Source: Planctomycetaceae bacterium
Lineage (GTDB): Bacteria; Planctomycetota; Planctomycetia; Planctomycetales; Planctomycetaceae
DNA length: 64,000 nucleotides
Assembly (NCBI GenBank): GCA_002724315.1
Contig: PBOJ01000064.1
Location: 1-64,000 of the forward strand
Direction: 5' to 3'
Shown: positions 35,145 through 44,797 of the stretch, piece by piece
Position numbering within the stretch: the stretch's first letter is position 1
Layout: each line of letters begins with the position of its first letter
The notes under the pieces: model-generated
The model's input: the letters and a program-made list of their open reading frames with translations, nothing else
The model's database searches: none
Told to the model about the DNA's origin: nothing
Made by a program: the position numbers and the translations under genes

Positions 35145-35493
35145 GGTCCAGCCGGAAGTGGGAATTGAAGAGGCACAAGTGACCGAAACGACCGATCCGC
35201 AGAGACCGGGATAGCTCGATTCTAGAACTCCGGTTCAAGTGGCGGTAGTTCGGCGACGGCGGCGGCTGCTCCGAAAATAACGTTTGCACAGGTTTCGCAG
35301 GCCTCATGTTCGGCAACTTCGCTACGATTCCTCCACGCTGGGAGGACTCCGTCAGTAGCCCACCGGAGACCGTGTCCCCGAGGCAGTCGGGCTGCTGGCC
35401 TCGCCGATACACACAGAAGACATTGTGGAGGTTCAGGCGACAATTTCGCTGAAACGGTCTCCAGGTTGCGATTTCTTGCGGAGCTGACAGATC
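35145..35493. other. Intergenic region between lysA and the HEAT-repeat gene
   Basis: About 350 bases between divergent genes. The only candidate is a 73-residue minus-strand frame (35222-35443) with one HEACETC motif, too weak to call. No tRNA or clear promoter pair is seen. A short CCTCC/GGAGG inverted repeat lies near 35325-35345. Confidence 0.4.
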
Positions 35494-37788
35494 ATGTTTT
35501 CGGATCATCAATCTTGGAAACTGGGAACCGGACGAAACATCGTCCGGGCCGTTTTGCTCTTGCTACTGGTTGCGCATCCGGATCCGGTGCCCGTCCAAGC
35601 GCAGCCTGCTGAACAACCAGCTCCGGCTGCGGCTCCGGGAGACCAGCCAGCAGACAACCAGCCAGCGGCTACTTCGTCGCCACTGTTGACCGAGCCCACT
35701 TCGGCAGGAGCTTTGTTTGACGCGGTGGTGTTGATGACCGATTTGGGGCGACCGATTCTCGCCAATGGTTACCTGCGGAAACTGTTGGAAATGACTCCGG
35801 ATGACGCCACGTTGCTGGCGATGCGCGACAAACATGGCCCGGCGGTGTTTCTGCGATTGTCCAACCTGGTGTCGTTGCAACCGGGCTCCGTGGTGCTGCT
35901 GGACAAAATGAATGCAGCGTTCGGACGTTTCGCGGCGGACACAACTCGAATTGACCGTTTGATTGGTGAATTGCAGGGTGCGCCATCAGTCCGGGATGCG
36001 GCCATCCTGCAATTGCGGTCGGGAGGGGCACTGGTGGTGCCTCGGCTCGTCGAACGAATCGGCGACGTCAAGGACGACATGACGCGAGAGCTGTTGATTT
36101 ACACTCTGGCCATGTTGGGTTCGGAGGTGATCCCTCCGGTGTTGGCTGTTCTGGAGAGCGACGACGACAATTTGAAGACAGCCGCGTTGGAGGTCCTGGG
36201 ACGTATCGGAACCAAGGATGTTGCAGTGCACCTCTGGTTTTTCAGCGTGGACTCCGCACAGCCACCCGGCGTGCGAGTGTCTGCCGCAGAAGCAGTCGCA
36301 CGATTGACCATGGGCGGAGCTCGGCACGCGTCGTCGCTGGGACGCTCTATGGCACTGAGATCGATGGAACAGGGCGCGCGTTTGCGACTGGCCGGTGGGG
36401 GGCAAGACACGGCCGGCCCTAATGGAAAGGTGAGAACGTGGTATTATGACAAGACTGCCGGAGGTATCCGAAGTACCTCCGCCGACGCGACCGACGCGGC
36501 GCTGCATGTGGGAACGCGATTGGCTCAACAGGCGTTGGCAATTTCTCCCGAAAACCGTCGATTGCAGGCACTGGTGGTGTCGCTGGTCCTGGCTCGAGCT
36601 CGCCACCGGACCCCCTGGACCCGGGCCCTGCCACGGGGCAGAGGGACCGCCTACGATGCCGCGTTACTGGCGGGACGTGACGTGGTCATGGAGTCCCTCA
36701 GCGAATCACTTGGCAGCGGCAATGCCACCGCCGCCGTGGCGGCACTGGAGGTATTGCGAAATCTGGCTAGCCGACATGACCTGCAGCCGCGCGGCGCAGG
36801 CCTGTCGCCTTTGGTCGGGGCGATGAATTATCCCGACCCGAGGGTGCAGTTCACGGCGGCGATGGCGGTGGTGGAAACTGATCCACAAAGAACTTTTCGA
36901 GGAGCGTCCCGGGTAGTCGGGATCCTGTCGCGGGCTCTCAACTCCACGGACAGCCGCCGTGCGGTTGTGGCAGGGCCGAAACCCGAACGGGTGAACGCGC
37001 TGGCAGGACTGGTTGATCAAAACGGCTTCCGGTCCGTCATCGTGTCGAGTGGACGGGATGCGTTCAAAGAAGCGGCCGGACGTGGAAACGTTCAGCTGGT
37101 GATTCTTGATGCAAACGTGATTCGTTGGAGCCTGTCGGAAACGATGGCGAATTTGAGGGCAGATGCGAGAACGGCGTGGATGCCCGTTCTGATTGTGGGC
37201 GAACCGATGCGAATTTCCTCAGTCGAGCGGATGATCTCCAGGGACCCGTTGCTGGGGTACATGCAAAGGCCAGCTAATGTGAAAGGGTTCGGAGACCAGG
37301 TGAGGCCATTTCTTGCGAAAATGACGAGCGAGCCGCTGTCTGCAGCTGAGCGAGGTGACCGCAGCCGCGCGGCTGTCGATTTGCTCGGGTTTCTCGCCGA
37401 AGGGCAACGGGCAACCGTTTTTGATATTCGGGCGGCCGAAGCCAATTTGCATGTGGCCATCCAGGTGCCCGAACTTGCCAGTGGCGCGGTGTATGCTCTG
37501 GCCGCCATTGGGACGGTCTCGTCCCAGGATCGTTTGGCCACCACGGCGATGCAGCCAAACCTCTCGGCTTCGACTCGTGAACGGGCGGCTGCACACCTCG
37601 CATTCCACATGCAGAAACACGGTGTGTTGTTGACGAAGAACAGGATCGAACAGCTGCGGACCCACCACGGCGAAGAAACAGAGCCCGAGGTCAAGTCGGC
37701 CCTGGCGGTTGTTCTCGGCACGTTGAACCCGACTGCGGCGCAGGTCGGCCAGCGGCTGCGAGCGTTTCCGTTGCCGACACCGAAGTGA
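35494..37788 (+). CDS. Exported HEAT-repeat protein with a receiver-like domain
   Basis: A 764-residue protein. A hydrophobic segment (RAVLLLLLVAHPDPVPVQA) and a Pro/Ala/Gln-rich linker are followed by HEAT-type helical repeats (for example DAAILQLRSGGALVVPRLVERIGDV and LLIYTLAMLGSEVIPPVLAVL), a second helical block, and, at about 488-610, a module that reads like a CheY receiver fold: RRAVVAGPKPERVNALAGLV, a central VQLVILDANV with Asp where receivers are phosphorylated, and WMPVLIVGEP. More HEAT-like helices complete the protein. The role is unknown; a scaffold outside the cytoplasm is likely. The receiver assignment is inferred from pattern alone. Confidence 0.75.
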   Translation: MFSDHQSWKLGTGRNIVRAVLLLLLVAHPDPVPVQAQPAEQPAPAAAPGDQPADNQPAATSSPLLTEPTSAGALFDAVVLMTDLGRPILANGYLRKLLEMTPDDATLLAMRDKHGPAVFLRLSNLVSLQPGSVVLLDKMNAAFGRFAADTTRIDRLIGELQGAPSVRDAAILQLRSGGALVVPRLVERIGDVKDDMTRELLIYTLAMLGSEVIPPVLAVLESDDDNLKTAALEVLGRIGTKDVAVHLWFFSVDSAQPPGVRVSAAEAVARLTMGGARHASSLGRSMALRSMEQGARLRLAGGGQDTAGPNGKVRTWYYDKTAGGIRSTSADATDAALHVGTRLAQQALAISPENRRLQALVVSLVLARARHRTPWTRALPRGRGTAYDAALLAGRDVVMESLSESLGSGNATAAVAALEVLRNLASRHDLQPRGAGLSPLVGAMNYPDPRVQFTAAMAVVETDPQRTFRGASRVVGILSRALNSTDSRRAVVAGPKPERVNALAGLVDQNGFRSVIVSSGRDAFKEAAGRGNVQLVILDANVIRWSLSETMANLRADARTAWMPVLIVGEPMRISSVERMISRDPLLGYMQRPANVKGFGDQVRPFLAKMTSEPLSAAERGDRSRAAVDLLGFLAEGQRATVFDIRAAEANLHVAIQVPELASGAVYALAAIGTVSSQDRLATTAMQPNLSASTRERAAAHLAFHMQKHGVLLTKNRIEQLRTHHGEETEPEVKSALAVVLGTLNPTAAQVGQRLRAFPLPTPK

Positions 37789-37795
37789 CGTTGAG

Positions 37796-38215
37796 TCAGG
37801 CGTTGTCGCTGTCCAACGCGGTGGCCAATTCGGCAATCAGATCCCGGGCGACCAGTCGTGGCGGTTCGCGAATGGCGATGTCGACATCGACCTGCTGCCG
37901 TGTGGCCAGGTGTTCGGCCATTTCCTGCGGACATTGCCGCTGGAGTTGTCGAACCAGTGCTTGGAATTCGTCACTCAACGCTGCGTCAGCGAAAGTTGCA
38001 AATCGTCCAATGAGGTGGTGAGGGCTGGTTGAGAGAACCAGTTCGCGACAGGTGTCAGCCTCTTCGGTCCATCCGGATTCTGAGGCGTGGAGTGCCGCCA
38101 ACAACAGGAGTCGGACGCGTGTGGCCGTGGGGCCACGACGGGGGGAGGCTCCGACGAGTTGCAGATAAAGGACTGCGAGTCGTTCGCTGCGTGGTCGGTT
38201 GCCCGGACCGGTCAC
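37796..38215 (-). CDS. Small unknown protein
   Basis: A 139-residue, mostly helical soluble protein without a recognised domain or signal. It starts with GTG overlapping the stop of the metallo-hydrolase gene (GTGA at 38212-38215), so it is translationally coupled to it. Features are an Arg-rich start, LRLLLLAALHASESGW-type helices and REPPRLVARDLIAELATALD at the end. It is probably expressed together with the metallo-hydrolase and the DUF1844 gene; no function can be assigned. Confidence 0.65.
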   Translation of the reverse strand: MTGPGNRPRSERLAVLYLQLVGASPRRGPTATRVRLLLLAALHASESGWTEEADTCRELVLSTSPHHLIGRFATFADAALSDEFQALVRQLQRQCPQEMAEHLATRQQVDVDIAIREPPRLVARDLIAELATALDSDNA

Positions 38216-39012
38216 GTGGACATCCCCAACGGGATTCTGAGGCCGTCCCAGGCGAGTTCCACGTTTTCGGGCAGTTCCGCTGACGTTGCGGCGTGGTCGA
38301 GGTGGTGGGAGATGTGAGTGAAGTAGGCTCGCCGCGGTCTCAGTTTCTCGACAACCGCAAGGCTCTGTTGGACGGAGAAGTGGGTCGGATGCGGTCGGTC
38401 ACGGAGCGCGTCGATCACGAGAACATCCAGTCCCTGGAGTGCGTCCCAACTCTCGTCCGGGATTTCACTGACATCTGTGCAATAGGCAACATCGTTGACG
38501 CGAAACCCGAGGATGGGGAGCCGCCCGTGATGGAGGCGGATGGGAGTGACCGTGGTGCCCAACAGTGAGAACGGTTCGGCGGAAATGCGTTCGAAATGCA
38601 GTCGCGGTGTGGCGCCACGGTGGTTGTTGGCGGGTGGGGCTCCAAAGGCATAGTGGTACGCTCGGCGAATCTGGTTTTCAACAGGCTCCTCGCAGTACAG
38701 CGGGATCGAGTCGTCGAGGTATTGTCCGAATATCCGCAGGTCGTCGAGTCCGAAAATGTGGTCAGCGTGGTTGTGGGTGAACACTGCGGCGTGGACAAGG
38801 TCAATCCGTTCCCGGACCAGTTGAAGCCTAAGTTCCGGAGGCGTGTCGATAAGGAAGGTCCCGTCAGGCGCTTCAACCGCAACACCGCACCGACCACGGT
38901 GGTTCTTTGGGTCGTCGGAATCACAGACATCGCAGTGGCATCCGATCATCGGGACGCCAACACTTGTGCCGGTGCCCAGCAGCACCATGTGCCGCGAGGG
39001 GGGATCAGCCAT
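38212..39012 (-). CDS. Metallo-beta-lactamase fold hydrolase (PhnP-like)
   Basis: A 266-residue protein with the metal motif THNHADHIFGLDDLR (HxHxDH) and a further LHHGRLPILGF. GTGTSVGVPMIGCHCDVC near the N-terminus carries cysteines as in PhnP/PqqB-type phosphodiesterases, which bind a structural zinc there. It probably cleaves a small phosphodiester in the cytoplasm, possibly a cyclic phosphate; the exact substrate is open. It lies three bases after the DUF1844 gene and overlaps the following unknown gene. Confidence 0.86.
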   Translation of the reverse strand: MADPPSRHMVLLGTGTSVGVPMIGCHCDVCDSDDPKNHRGRCGVAVEAPDGTFLIDTPPELRLQLVRERIDLVHAAVFTHNHADHIFGLDDLRIFGQYLDDSIPLYCEEPVENQIRRAYHYAFGAPPANNHRGATPRLHFERISAEPFSLLGTTVTPIRLHHGRLPILGFRVNDVAYCTDVSEIPDESWDALQGLDVLVIDALRDRPHPTHFSVQQSLAVVEKLRPRRAYFTHISHHLDHAATSAELPENVELAWDGLRIPLGMST

Positions 39013-39015
39013 TCC

Positions 39016-39438
39016 TCAATCGCCTTCGTTGGGGGGCGCATCGTGGTCATCGTCGGGAGGCACCGCGTCAACCGGGTCGGCGTCCTCATCGGAAGCGGAG
39101 GAGACCGTCTCGGAGGGACCGCTGTCCGTTTGAGTCTCGGCCCGGGCTGATTGCTGAACCTGGACGAATGCCATCCTCAGTTCATGGAGTGACTGATCCA
39201 GCGCTTCCTGGTCTGATGCGTCGAGTCGGTCGCCGGTCTTGTCGTCCAGCAATGCGAGGAGATCAATGAAATGGCGAGCCAGAGGGAGATCAACGGCCGG
39301 CTCATCCTGCCCGGGAGCGGGAACGATTCCCAGTCCCATCAGGGCCGGAGAGGTGCACATTGTGACGAGTTCGCGGAAAGAGGCCTCGGGCCACTCGCTG
39401 GGCGGCTCGGGCTGTCGGGAGGAATCGGTAGTGGACAT
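39016..39438 (-). CDS. DUF1844 family protein
   Basis: A 140-residue protein. The segment from about residue 19 (ASFRELVTMCTSPALMGLGI) through LPLARHFIDLLALLDDKTGD to LDQSLHELRMAFVQVQ fits DUF1844, a short helical family found across planctomycetes and several other phyla. The tail is acidic and low in complexity. No activity is known for the family. It appears to be the first gene of a three-gene unit with the metallo-hydrolase and an unknown protein. Confidence 0.8.
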   Translation of the reverse strand: MSTTDSSRQPEPPSEWPEASFRELVTMCTSPALMGLGIVPAPGQDEPAVDLPLARHFIDLLALLDDKTGDRLDASDQEALDQSLHELRMAFVQVQQSARAETQTDSGPSETVSSASDEDADPVDAVPPDDDHDAPPNEGD

Positions 39439-39609
39439 GGCGAGTGTATCTGTCGACGGAAGTGGAAATGCGATGGCAGGCAGGATACGGCGGGTTCCGG
39501 CGAACGGTCAAGGCGGCAGATGACGGGCAGGCTGAATGATGACGGCGTCGACAGGAGGTGGTTAGGATGAATGTGTCGGAGTATCGGCGAGTAGGGGAGG
39601 CGCAGCGAA

Positions 39610-40455
39610 GTGGGAAGTGTTGACACGCCCAGCGTTCTGAGTTTCGAGAGTCGTCGTCAACGAGAGATGGCCGATCTGATCATACGTCACGGTGGTCGTC
39701 CCACTGTCGTCGCATCCATGCAGGAGACTCCGCTTTCTGACAACCGGGAAGCGTTGGCGTTCGTGGATTCACTGCGAAAGGGACAGGTCGACACGGTGGT
39801 GTTCCTGACCGGCGTGGGAGCCAAGACATTGGCGGAATCAGTGGCCGGAGAGTGTTCCATCACCGAATTGGTGCAACTTCTGGATCGGTGCACGGTCATT
39901 GTTCGGGGGCCGAAACCGGCTGCGGTGCTGAAATCGTGGGGTGTTCGGATTGATGGCCGGGCTGCTGAACCCAACACGTGGGAGGAACTGCTGCCCGAAC
40001 TGGAACGGCTTGACGCCGTGCAAGACCGTTGCGTGGCCGTTCAGGAGTATGGAGTCCCCAATGATGTGTTTTACGACGCGATTGCGCAACGCGGAGGTCG
40101 GGTGATGCCGGTTCCGGTGTACCGATGGAGCCTTCCGGAGGACACACGGCCAATGGAACAGGGGATTCGTGACACGGTTGCGGGCGTGTTCGATGTCTTG
40201 CTGTTCACCAGCGCCCATCAGTTGGCCAATGTGTTGGCCGTGGCTGAACGTCTTGGGCTCCAGGACGCCTGGAGGCAGTCGGCGGCGAGTTGTCTGGTCG
40301 GTTCGGTTGGACCAACGGCAACGTCCGCGCTTCAGTCGGCCGGCTTACGGGTCGACATCGAGCCTGCTCACCCGAAGATGGGGCCGTTGGTGAGAGAAAC
40401 GATTCTCGAGGCTATCTCGCGTACTCGACCACCTTCGTCTCCCGGAGCACGGTGA
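39610..40455 (+). CDS. hemD: Uroporphyrinogen-III synthase
   Basis: A 281-residue protein with the HEM4 two-domain pattern: [15 protein letters not shown] at the N-terminus, [24 protein letters not shown], and the late [16 protein letters not shown] and [19 protein letters not shown], which matches the usual ASIGPTTA region. It closes hydroxymethylbilane to uroporphyrinogen III, the precursor of haem and of cobalamin, relevant to the corrinoid operon in the window. The start is GTG 39610 with GGGAGG about ten bases ahead. Its last 44 bases overlap the convergent rny gene. Confidence 0.88.
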   Translation: MGSVDTPSVLSFESRRQREMADLIIRHGGRPTVVASMQETPLSDNREALAFVDSLRKGQVDTVVFLTGVGAKTLAESVAGECSITELVQLLDRCTVIVRGPKPAAVLKSWGVRIDGRAAEPNTWEELLPELERLDAVQDRCVAVQEYGVPNDVFYDAIAQRGGRVMPVPVYRWSLPEDTRPMEQGIRDTVAGVFDVLLFTSAHQLANVLAVAERLGLQDAWRQSAASCLVGSVGPTATSALQSAGLRVDIEPAHPKMGPLVRETILEAISRTRPPSSPGAR

Positions 40456-41977
40456 CCCGTATTTCGCCCGGATAGGTCATCGTATCCTCGATGGCTTTGG
40501 CGACTTCTTTGCTCATGGCGATGGCTTCCCGATCGTTGACTTTACCGGAATCCACGATCACCCGAACTTCACGGCCGGCCTGGACGGCGTATGCCTGTCG
40601 GACGCCCGGAAATCCGCAAGCGAGCGCTTCGAGTTCTTCCAGTCGCCGAACGTACCGTTCCAGTGATTCCCGTCGTGCGCCCGGCCGTCCGGCTGAAACC
40701 GCATCGGCGGCAGCGACCAGGACCGTAAAGATGTAGTCGACACGGATGTCGTCATGATGACCCGCGGCGGCATGGACGACCTCTTCGCCTTCGCCATAAC
40801 GCTTCAGCAATTCGGCACCCACGGCGGGATGGCCTCCCTCCATCTCGTGGTCCGCGGCCTTGCCAATGTCGTGAAGAAAGCCGCACCGTCGGGCGAGTTG
40901 GGCGTCGAGTCCAAATTGTTCGGCGATGAGGCCGGTGATCACGGCGACCTCGAGTGAATGCTTGAGGACGTTCTGGCTGTAACTGGTGCGAAAATGCAGG
41001 CGGCCCATCAGGTGCACCAGGCGTTCGTGCAGGTCATTGACACCGATCTCCTGGCAGGCTTCCTGGCCGAGCCTCTTGATATGGGCGTCCATCTCCTTCT
41101 CGGTTTCCGCGACCACCTCGTCGATTCGGGTGGGGTGGATTCGGCCGTCCTGAATGAGTTTGACAAGAGCCAAACGAGCGGTTTCCCGCCGCACCTTGTC
41201 GAACGCGCTGACGACGACAACACCAGGGGTGTCATCGACGATGACGTCGACTCCGGTGGTCTTTTCGAAAGCGCGAATGTTCCGGCCTTCTCGGCCGATG
41301 ATTCGCCCCTTCATCTCGTCGTTGGGGATATCGACGGTTGAAACGGTCATCTCGGAGGTGTGAGTCGACGCACAACGTTGGGCGGCCATCCCCACGATTT
41401 CCCGTGCCATTTCCTCCTGCTTCTCCTTGAGAGCAGCTTCGTGTTTGAGGAGCAGGGCACCAGTGTCCTGTTTGAGGGTTCGCTCAAGGCGATCGAGTAA
41501 CATCTCCTTGGCAGCGTCCGCTTCCAGCCCGCTGATCTTGTAGAGTTGTTCCTGTTCGTCCTGCAGGACACGCTCAAGCTCGACCTCGCGTGAATCGATT
41601 ACCTTCTGGCGTTCGGCGAGGTTCTTTTGTGTGCCCTCCAACATTCGCTCACGCTTCTTGAACCCGTCCTGTTGTTCGTTGAGTGTGTGGTCGCGGCGAT
41701 CCAACTCCGCGGCCCGCTGATTCAGTTCTTCTCGGACAAGATTGTTTTCGGCGTCGAGTTCAGAACGCTTTGTCAGCAATTCCTCTCGAGCGGACAGTTC
41801 AGCCGCTTTTCTGACGGTCTCCGCCTCGCGCTCTGCGTCCCGGAGGATGTCATCACGGCGTTGATTGGCAGCGGATTGCCGGGTGCGTTCGAGAAACCAG
41901 AAAGCGGCGGCTCCGATCACCAATGATCCAACCGCGATGGCACCGGCGGTGAAGTTTTCGACTTGCGCCAAGGGCAT
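40412..41977 (-). CDS. rny: Ribonuclease Y
   Basis: A 521-residue protein, the usual length. ATG 41977 has GGGAG six bases upstream and is chosen over an upstream in-frame ATG at 42028. The order is an N-terminal membrane anchor ([19 protein letters not shown]), a long charged coiled coil (about 30-190), a KH domain with [15 protein letters not shown], and an HD domain ([10 protein letters not shown], then [22 protein letters not shown]). RNase Y starts mRNA decay at the membrane. The gene overlaps the end of hemD by 44 bases on the opposite strand. Confidence 0.97.
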   Translation of the reverse strand: MPLAQVENFTAGAIAVGSLVIGAAAFWFLERTRQSAANQRRDDILRDAEREAETVRKAAELSAREELLTKRSELDAENNLVREELNQRAAELDRRDHTLNEQQDGFKKRERMLEGTQKNLAERQKVIDSREVELERVLQDEQEQLYKISGLEADAAKEMLLDRLERTLKQDTGALLLKHEAALKEKQEEMAREIVGMAAQRCASTHTSEMTVSTVDIPNDEMKGRIIGREGRNIRAFEKTTGVDVIVDDTPGVVVVSAFDKVRRETARLALVKLIQDGRIHPTRIDEVVAETEKEMDAHIKRLGQEACQEIGVNDLHERLVHLMGRLHFRTSYSQNVLKHSLEVAVITGLIAEQFGLDAQLARRCGFLHDIGKAADHEMEGGHPAVGAELLKRYGEGEEVVHAAAGHHDDIRVDYIFTVLVAAADAVSAGRPGARRESLERYVRRLEELEALACGFPGVRQAYAVQAGREVRVIVDSGKVNDREAIAMSKEVAKAIEDTMTYPGEIRVTVLRETKVVEYAR

Positions 41978-42061
41978 AATCGACTCCCACGGGCGGTCAC
42001 CGAGGGGACCCACCAGGAGCACGGTCATCGTCTGCGTCTCACGTCGGCCTGAAGCCGATGT

Positions 42062-42316
42062 TCACCGGCGGTGAACCTCCACGTTTGCCCGCCGTCTTCC
42101 GCCACAACATGTGCTCAGGTGCGGGATCGGGTGGACAGGGGAGCAGTGGATCCACTCGGGGGCCGAGTCAAGCAACGTCCGGAGGAGAAAAACTCCTCGT
42201 AGACGGTTGATGGGTCGGCGATTCAGGACGGCGCCGTCGAGTAGGCAGGTCGCCAGCAGGCTCAGGGCCAACGCAGCGAAACACCAGTTCGGTGGCTCAA
42301 CGGGATAGGCCGTCAT
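42062..42316 (-). CDS. Possible small membrane protein, weakly supported
   Basis: An 84-residue frame from ATG 42316 with one hydrophobic stretch (WCFAALALSLLATCLLDG) and an Arg/Cys-rich C-terminus. There is no recognised domain and no clear ribosome site. It would lie upstream of rny on the same strand. It may be chance coding; it is listed because nothing else explains this interval. Confidence 0.25.
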   Translation of the reverse strand: MTAYPVEPPNWCFAALALSLLATCLLDGAVLNRRPINRLRGVFLLRTLLDSAPEWIHCSPVHPIPHLSTCCGGRRRANVEVHRR

Positions 42317-42511
42317 GGGGGATGCCCAAGAGGAACAGCAAGAAACGACGAAGCAGCAGTGTCCTGTGGGGTACCAGTCGTTGACCGGACCGCTATCTTG
42401 TTCAAAATTGATTGTTGCAGTCATCCTACCACAGGCCGACGTTCGGTCAACGGTTGGCACGGATCGCGTGAAACGCCCGTCAAGCCGGCCAAAGCGGAGA
42501 AACGCCTGAAC

Positions 42512-43507
42512 ATGACGGGAAACAATTCTTCTGGAAGTCCCCTGTCGGTGCACGTGTCTTGTTGGTGGGCAGGACTTGATTCCGCGCCGACGTCGGTTCT
42601 TGTGGGAGTTTCCGGCGGTGCCGACAGCGTCGCCTTGCTGACGGCGATGGTTGCCGCGGACGGAATTCCCGAATCACGGATCGTTGTCGGGCACGTGAAC
42701 CACGGACTCCGAGATGTGGAATCCGATGAGGACGCCCAATGGGTGGCGTCACTTGCGAGATCATTGAGAGTGCAGCACGAGGAGATCCGGGTGGACCTGG
42801 GCGATCAGGTTTCAGAGGAAGCCGCTCGCCGCGAGCGTTATGGGGCGTTGGCTGAAATGGCGGTGCGGAATGGTTGCAGGGGGGTTGCGGTAGCACACAC
42901 CCGCGACGACCAGGTGGAAACGGTGTTGCATCACCTTTTGCGTGGGACCGGATTGAAGGGTTTGGCTGGAATGTCGGACCGGCAACCTCTTCAAGACGGC
43001 CTGGAATTGTGGCGTCCACTACTGGACATCAGTCGCGCTGCGGTGGAACGGTGGCTGCAGTCGTTGGGCCAGTCGTGGCGTGAGGATGCGACAAATCGCC
43101 AAACGCGATGGACACGAAATCGCATTCGGCATGAATTGCTGCCAGTGCTCGAACGGGATTACAACCCGCAAGTCAAGGAGGCCCTGGTGAGGGTCTCCCG
43201 GTTGTCGTCAGAAGCGTTGGGAATCGTCGACGAAGCTGTCAGACAACTTGCACAGACTTGCGTCCTCCAGAAATCACCATCACTTGTGCGGCTGGACCTT
43301 GAGAGATTGGCGGGCGTTCCCGAACCAATGGTCAGGGCGATGGTGATGGAACTGTGGTGTTCTCAGGAATGGCCGCGCCAAGGGATGAGCTTTGCTCACT
43401 GGAGGGCCCTGTCAAACCTTGTTCGGGAAGGGACGGCTGTCGATCTTCCCGGCGGAGTGAGAGCACGCCGCAACGGGTCGGTGTTGCGGATCGAAAGGGA
43501 CCCGTAG
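42512..43507 (+). CDS. tilS: tRNA(Ile)-lysidine synthase
   Basis: A 331-residue protein with the PP-loop ATP site GVSGGADSVALL, VGHVNHGLRD, AHTRDDQVETVLHHLLRGTGLKGLAGM and DATNRQTRWTRNRIRHELLP, all diagnostic for TilS. It attaches lysine to C34 of the tRNA(Ile) CAU anticodon so that AUA is read as isoleucine. It lacks much of the C-terminal TilS extension seen in enterobacteria, which is normal for shorter members. ATG 42512 is preferred; the upstream in-frame extension has no homology. Confidence 0.95.
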   Translation: MTGNNSSGSPLSVHVSCWWAGLDSAPTSVLVGVSGGADSVALLTAMVAADGIPESRIVVGHVNHGLRDVESDEDAQWVASLARSLRVQHEEIRVDLGDQVSEEAARRERYGALAEMAVRNGCRGVAVAHTRDDQVETVLHHLLRGTGLKGLAGMSDRQPLQDGLELWRPLLDISRAAVERWLQSLGQSWREDATNRQTRWTRNRIRHELLPVLERDYNPQVKEALVRVSRLSSEALGIVDEAVRQLAQTCVLQKSPSLVRLDLERLAGVPEPMVRAMVMELWCSQEWPRQGMSFAHWRALSNLVREGTAVDLPGGVRARRNGSVLRIERDP

Positions 43508-43526
43508 TCCGAAAAGAATCCCGGGA

Positions 43527-44597
43527 TCAGCGGGTGCCCATGGCGTACACCTCGTAGGGCCGGTCGCACGGTGTGCCTCGGGTGACATGCATCTGTTGCG
43601 CTTCGGGTTCAATGATGACCGAGAAGACAGTGCTCCAGAACCCGGTTTCCGGGTCGTCATTGGCGTGGCGGCAAATCGATCTCGGATGACCGTCATGGTC
43701 TCTGAGGGCCGTCTTGATGGGATCCAGGTCAACGGTGTGCTCAGCAGTATCCGACACCGGTGAAGACGGGATCAACGTGTCGATTCGACGTTTTCTCGAG
43801 TGTGACTGGATCAACTCCGGGAAACGTTGGTTGATTGGAACGAGATCGGGGTGCAGGCAGTGGTTGGTGTGAGTGAGTCTGTGGCCGTTGTCGGGCCGGA
43901 GAACATGGACGTCGTCGATCGTGACCTCCATGTTCGCTGGTCCCTGCGGGGTGGTGAGAATGATGTTGGCAGGAATCGCCCGTGAGGCACGTTTGATGGA
44001 TGAGACTGCATCGTCAAGGTTGGTCTGTTCGTAGAGGTCCCTGAGGGTGAAGTAGTGAGGGACGCCGTGAATCCGCGTGGGGGCCGGTAGCGTGTTGAGA
44101 CAGGCGCCCAGCCCACTGTCGTTGAACCCGATGTAGGCGATCAGCCCGGCCTGGGTCAGTGTGGTCAGCGATGGCCGGCCATCGGGATGTCTTGTCAACA
44201 CCACGGTGAAGGGGTCCAGTTCGGGGTCGTTGTCCCAGTTCTGAGCGACGACGCCCGGTTGAAGCGAGATGGACGTACAGGCGGATTCCGCTTCGGCTGT
44301 CAACTGGTTACGGACCTGGAGCAGCATCAGGTCCAGCAACGGGACACCGGCGGCTTCGGCGGTGCCTTCGAGTTCTTCGATCAGGGGCTCGTTGTATTCT
44401 CGAGTCAATTCCAGGCAACGCCCGGCTACAGCATCGGCCTCGGCCCGGCTCACAACGGCGGTTTTGTTGACTCGTTCCATGGCGATGGCACAAAACCCGC
44501 GGATGAGTTCGCCGGTGGCTTCGCCGATCTGTCGACCCAGTTCCCGGGGCGGTCCGGAAACACAGATTTCGGGGTAGCGGTGCTCAGAACTGGTCAT
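43527..44597 (-). CDS. Peptidase C45 / acyl-CoA:6-aminopenicillanate acyltransferase-like Ntn hydrolase
   Basis: A 356-residue protein. The AAT-type signature is present: LIEELEGTAEAAGVPLLDLMLLQVRNQL followed by ESACTSISL, in which the Cys becomes the N-terminal nucleophile after self-cleavage, then VVAQNWDNDP and HTNHCLHPDLVP. Family members hydrolyse or transfer amide-linked acyl groups; the physiological substrates in bacteria are largely unknown. It is divergent from murE, separated by 200 bases, and has no export signal. Confidence 0.87.
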   Translation of the reverse strand: MTSSEHRYPEICVSGPPRELGRQIGEATGELIRGFCAIAMERVNKTAVVSRAEADAVAGRCLELTREYNEPLIEELEGTAEAAGVPLLDLMLLQVRNQLTAEAESACTSISLQPGVVAQNWDNDPELDPFTVVLTRHPDGRPSLTTLTQAGLIAYIGFNDSGLGACLNTLPAPTRIHGVPHYFTLRDLYEQTNLDDAVSSIKRASRAIPANIILTTPQGPANMEVTIDDVHVLRPDNGHRLTHTNHCLHPDLVPINQRFPELIQSHSRKRRIDTLIPSSPVSDTAEHTVDLDPIKTALRDHDGHPRSICRHANDDPETGFWSTVFSVIIEPEAQQMHVTRGTPCDRPYEVYAMGTR

Positions 44598-44797
44598 GAG
44601 ACGTCCTCCGGGGTGGGGATGTCCCGAGCCTACCGGGGAGGGCCGGTGGCGTCGATGGTCGTGGCAGTCGATCGGATCGCAAACCGGGTTGACAATCGAC
44701 GGGATATAACCAGAATCCGCGCGAAAAGCTGAACTCGGACCTCACGTCGACCCGGTCGGTGTGATGGTGTGAACAGGGGCAGGGAGGCCCCGCAGCG

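Noticed and set aside
35222-35443. Minus-strand 73-codon frame with a HEACETC motif, like a zinc-finger anti-sigma domain
   Set aside because: The spacing does not match the HxxxCxxC of anti-sigma zinc fingers, there is no transmembrane part or neighbouring sigma factor, and the rest looks random.
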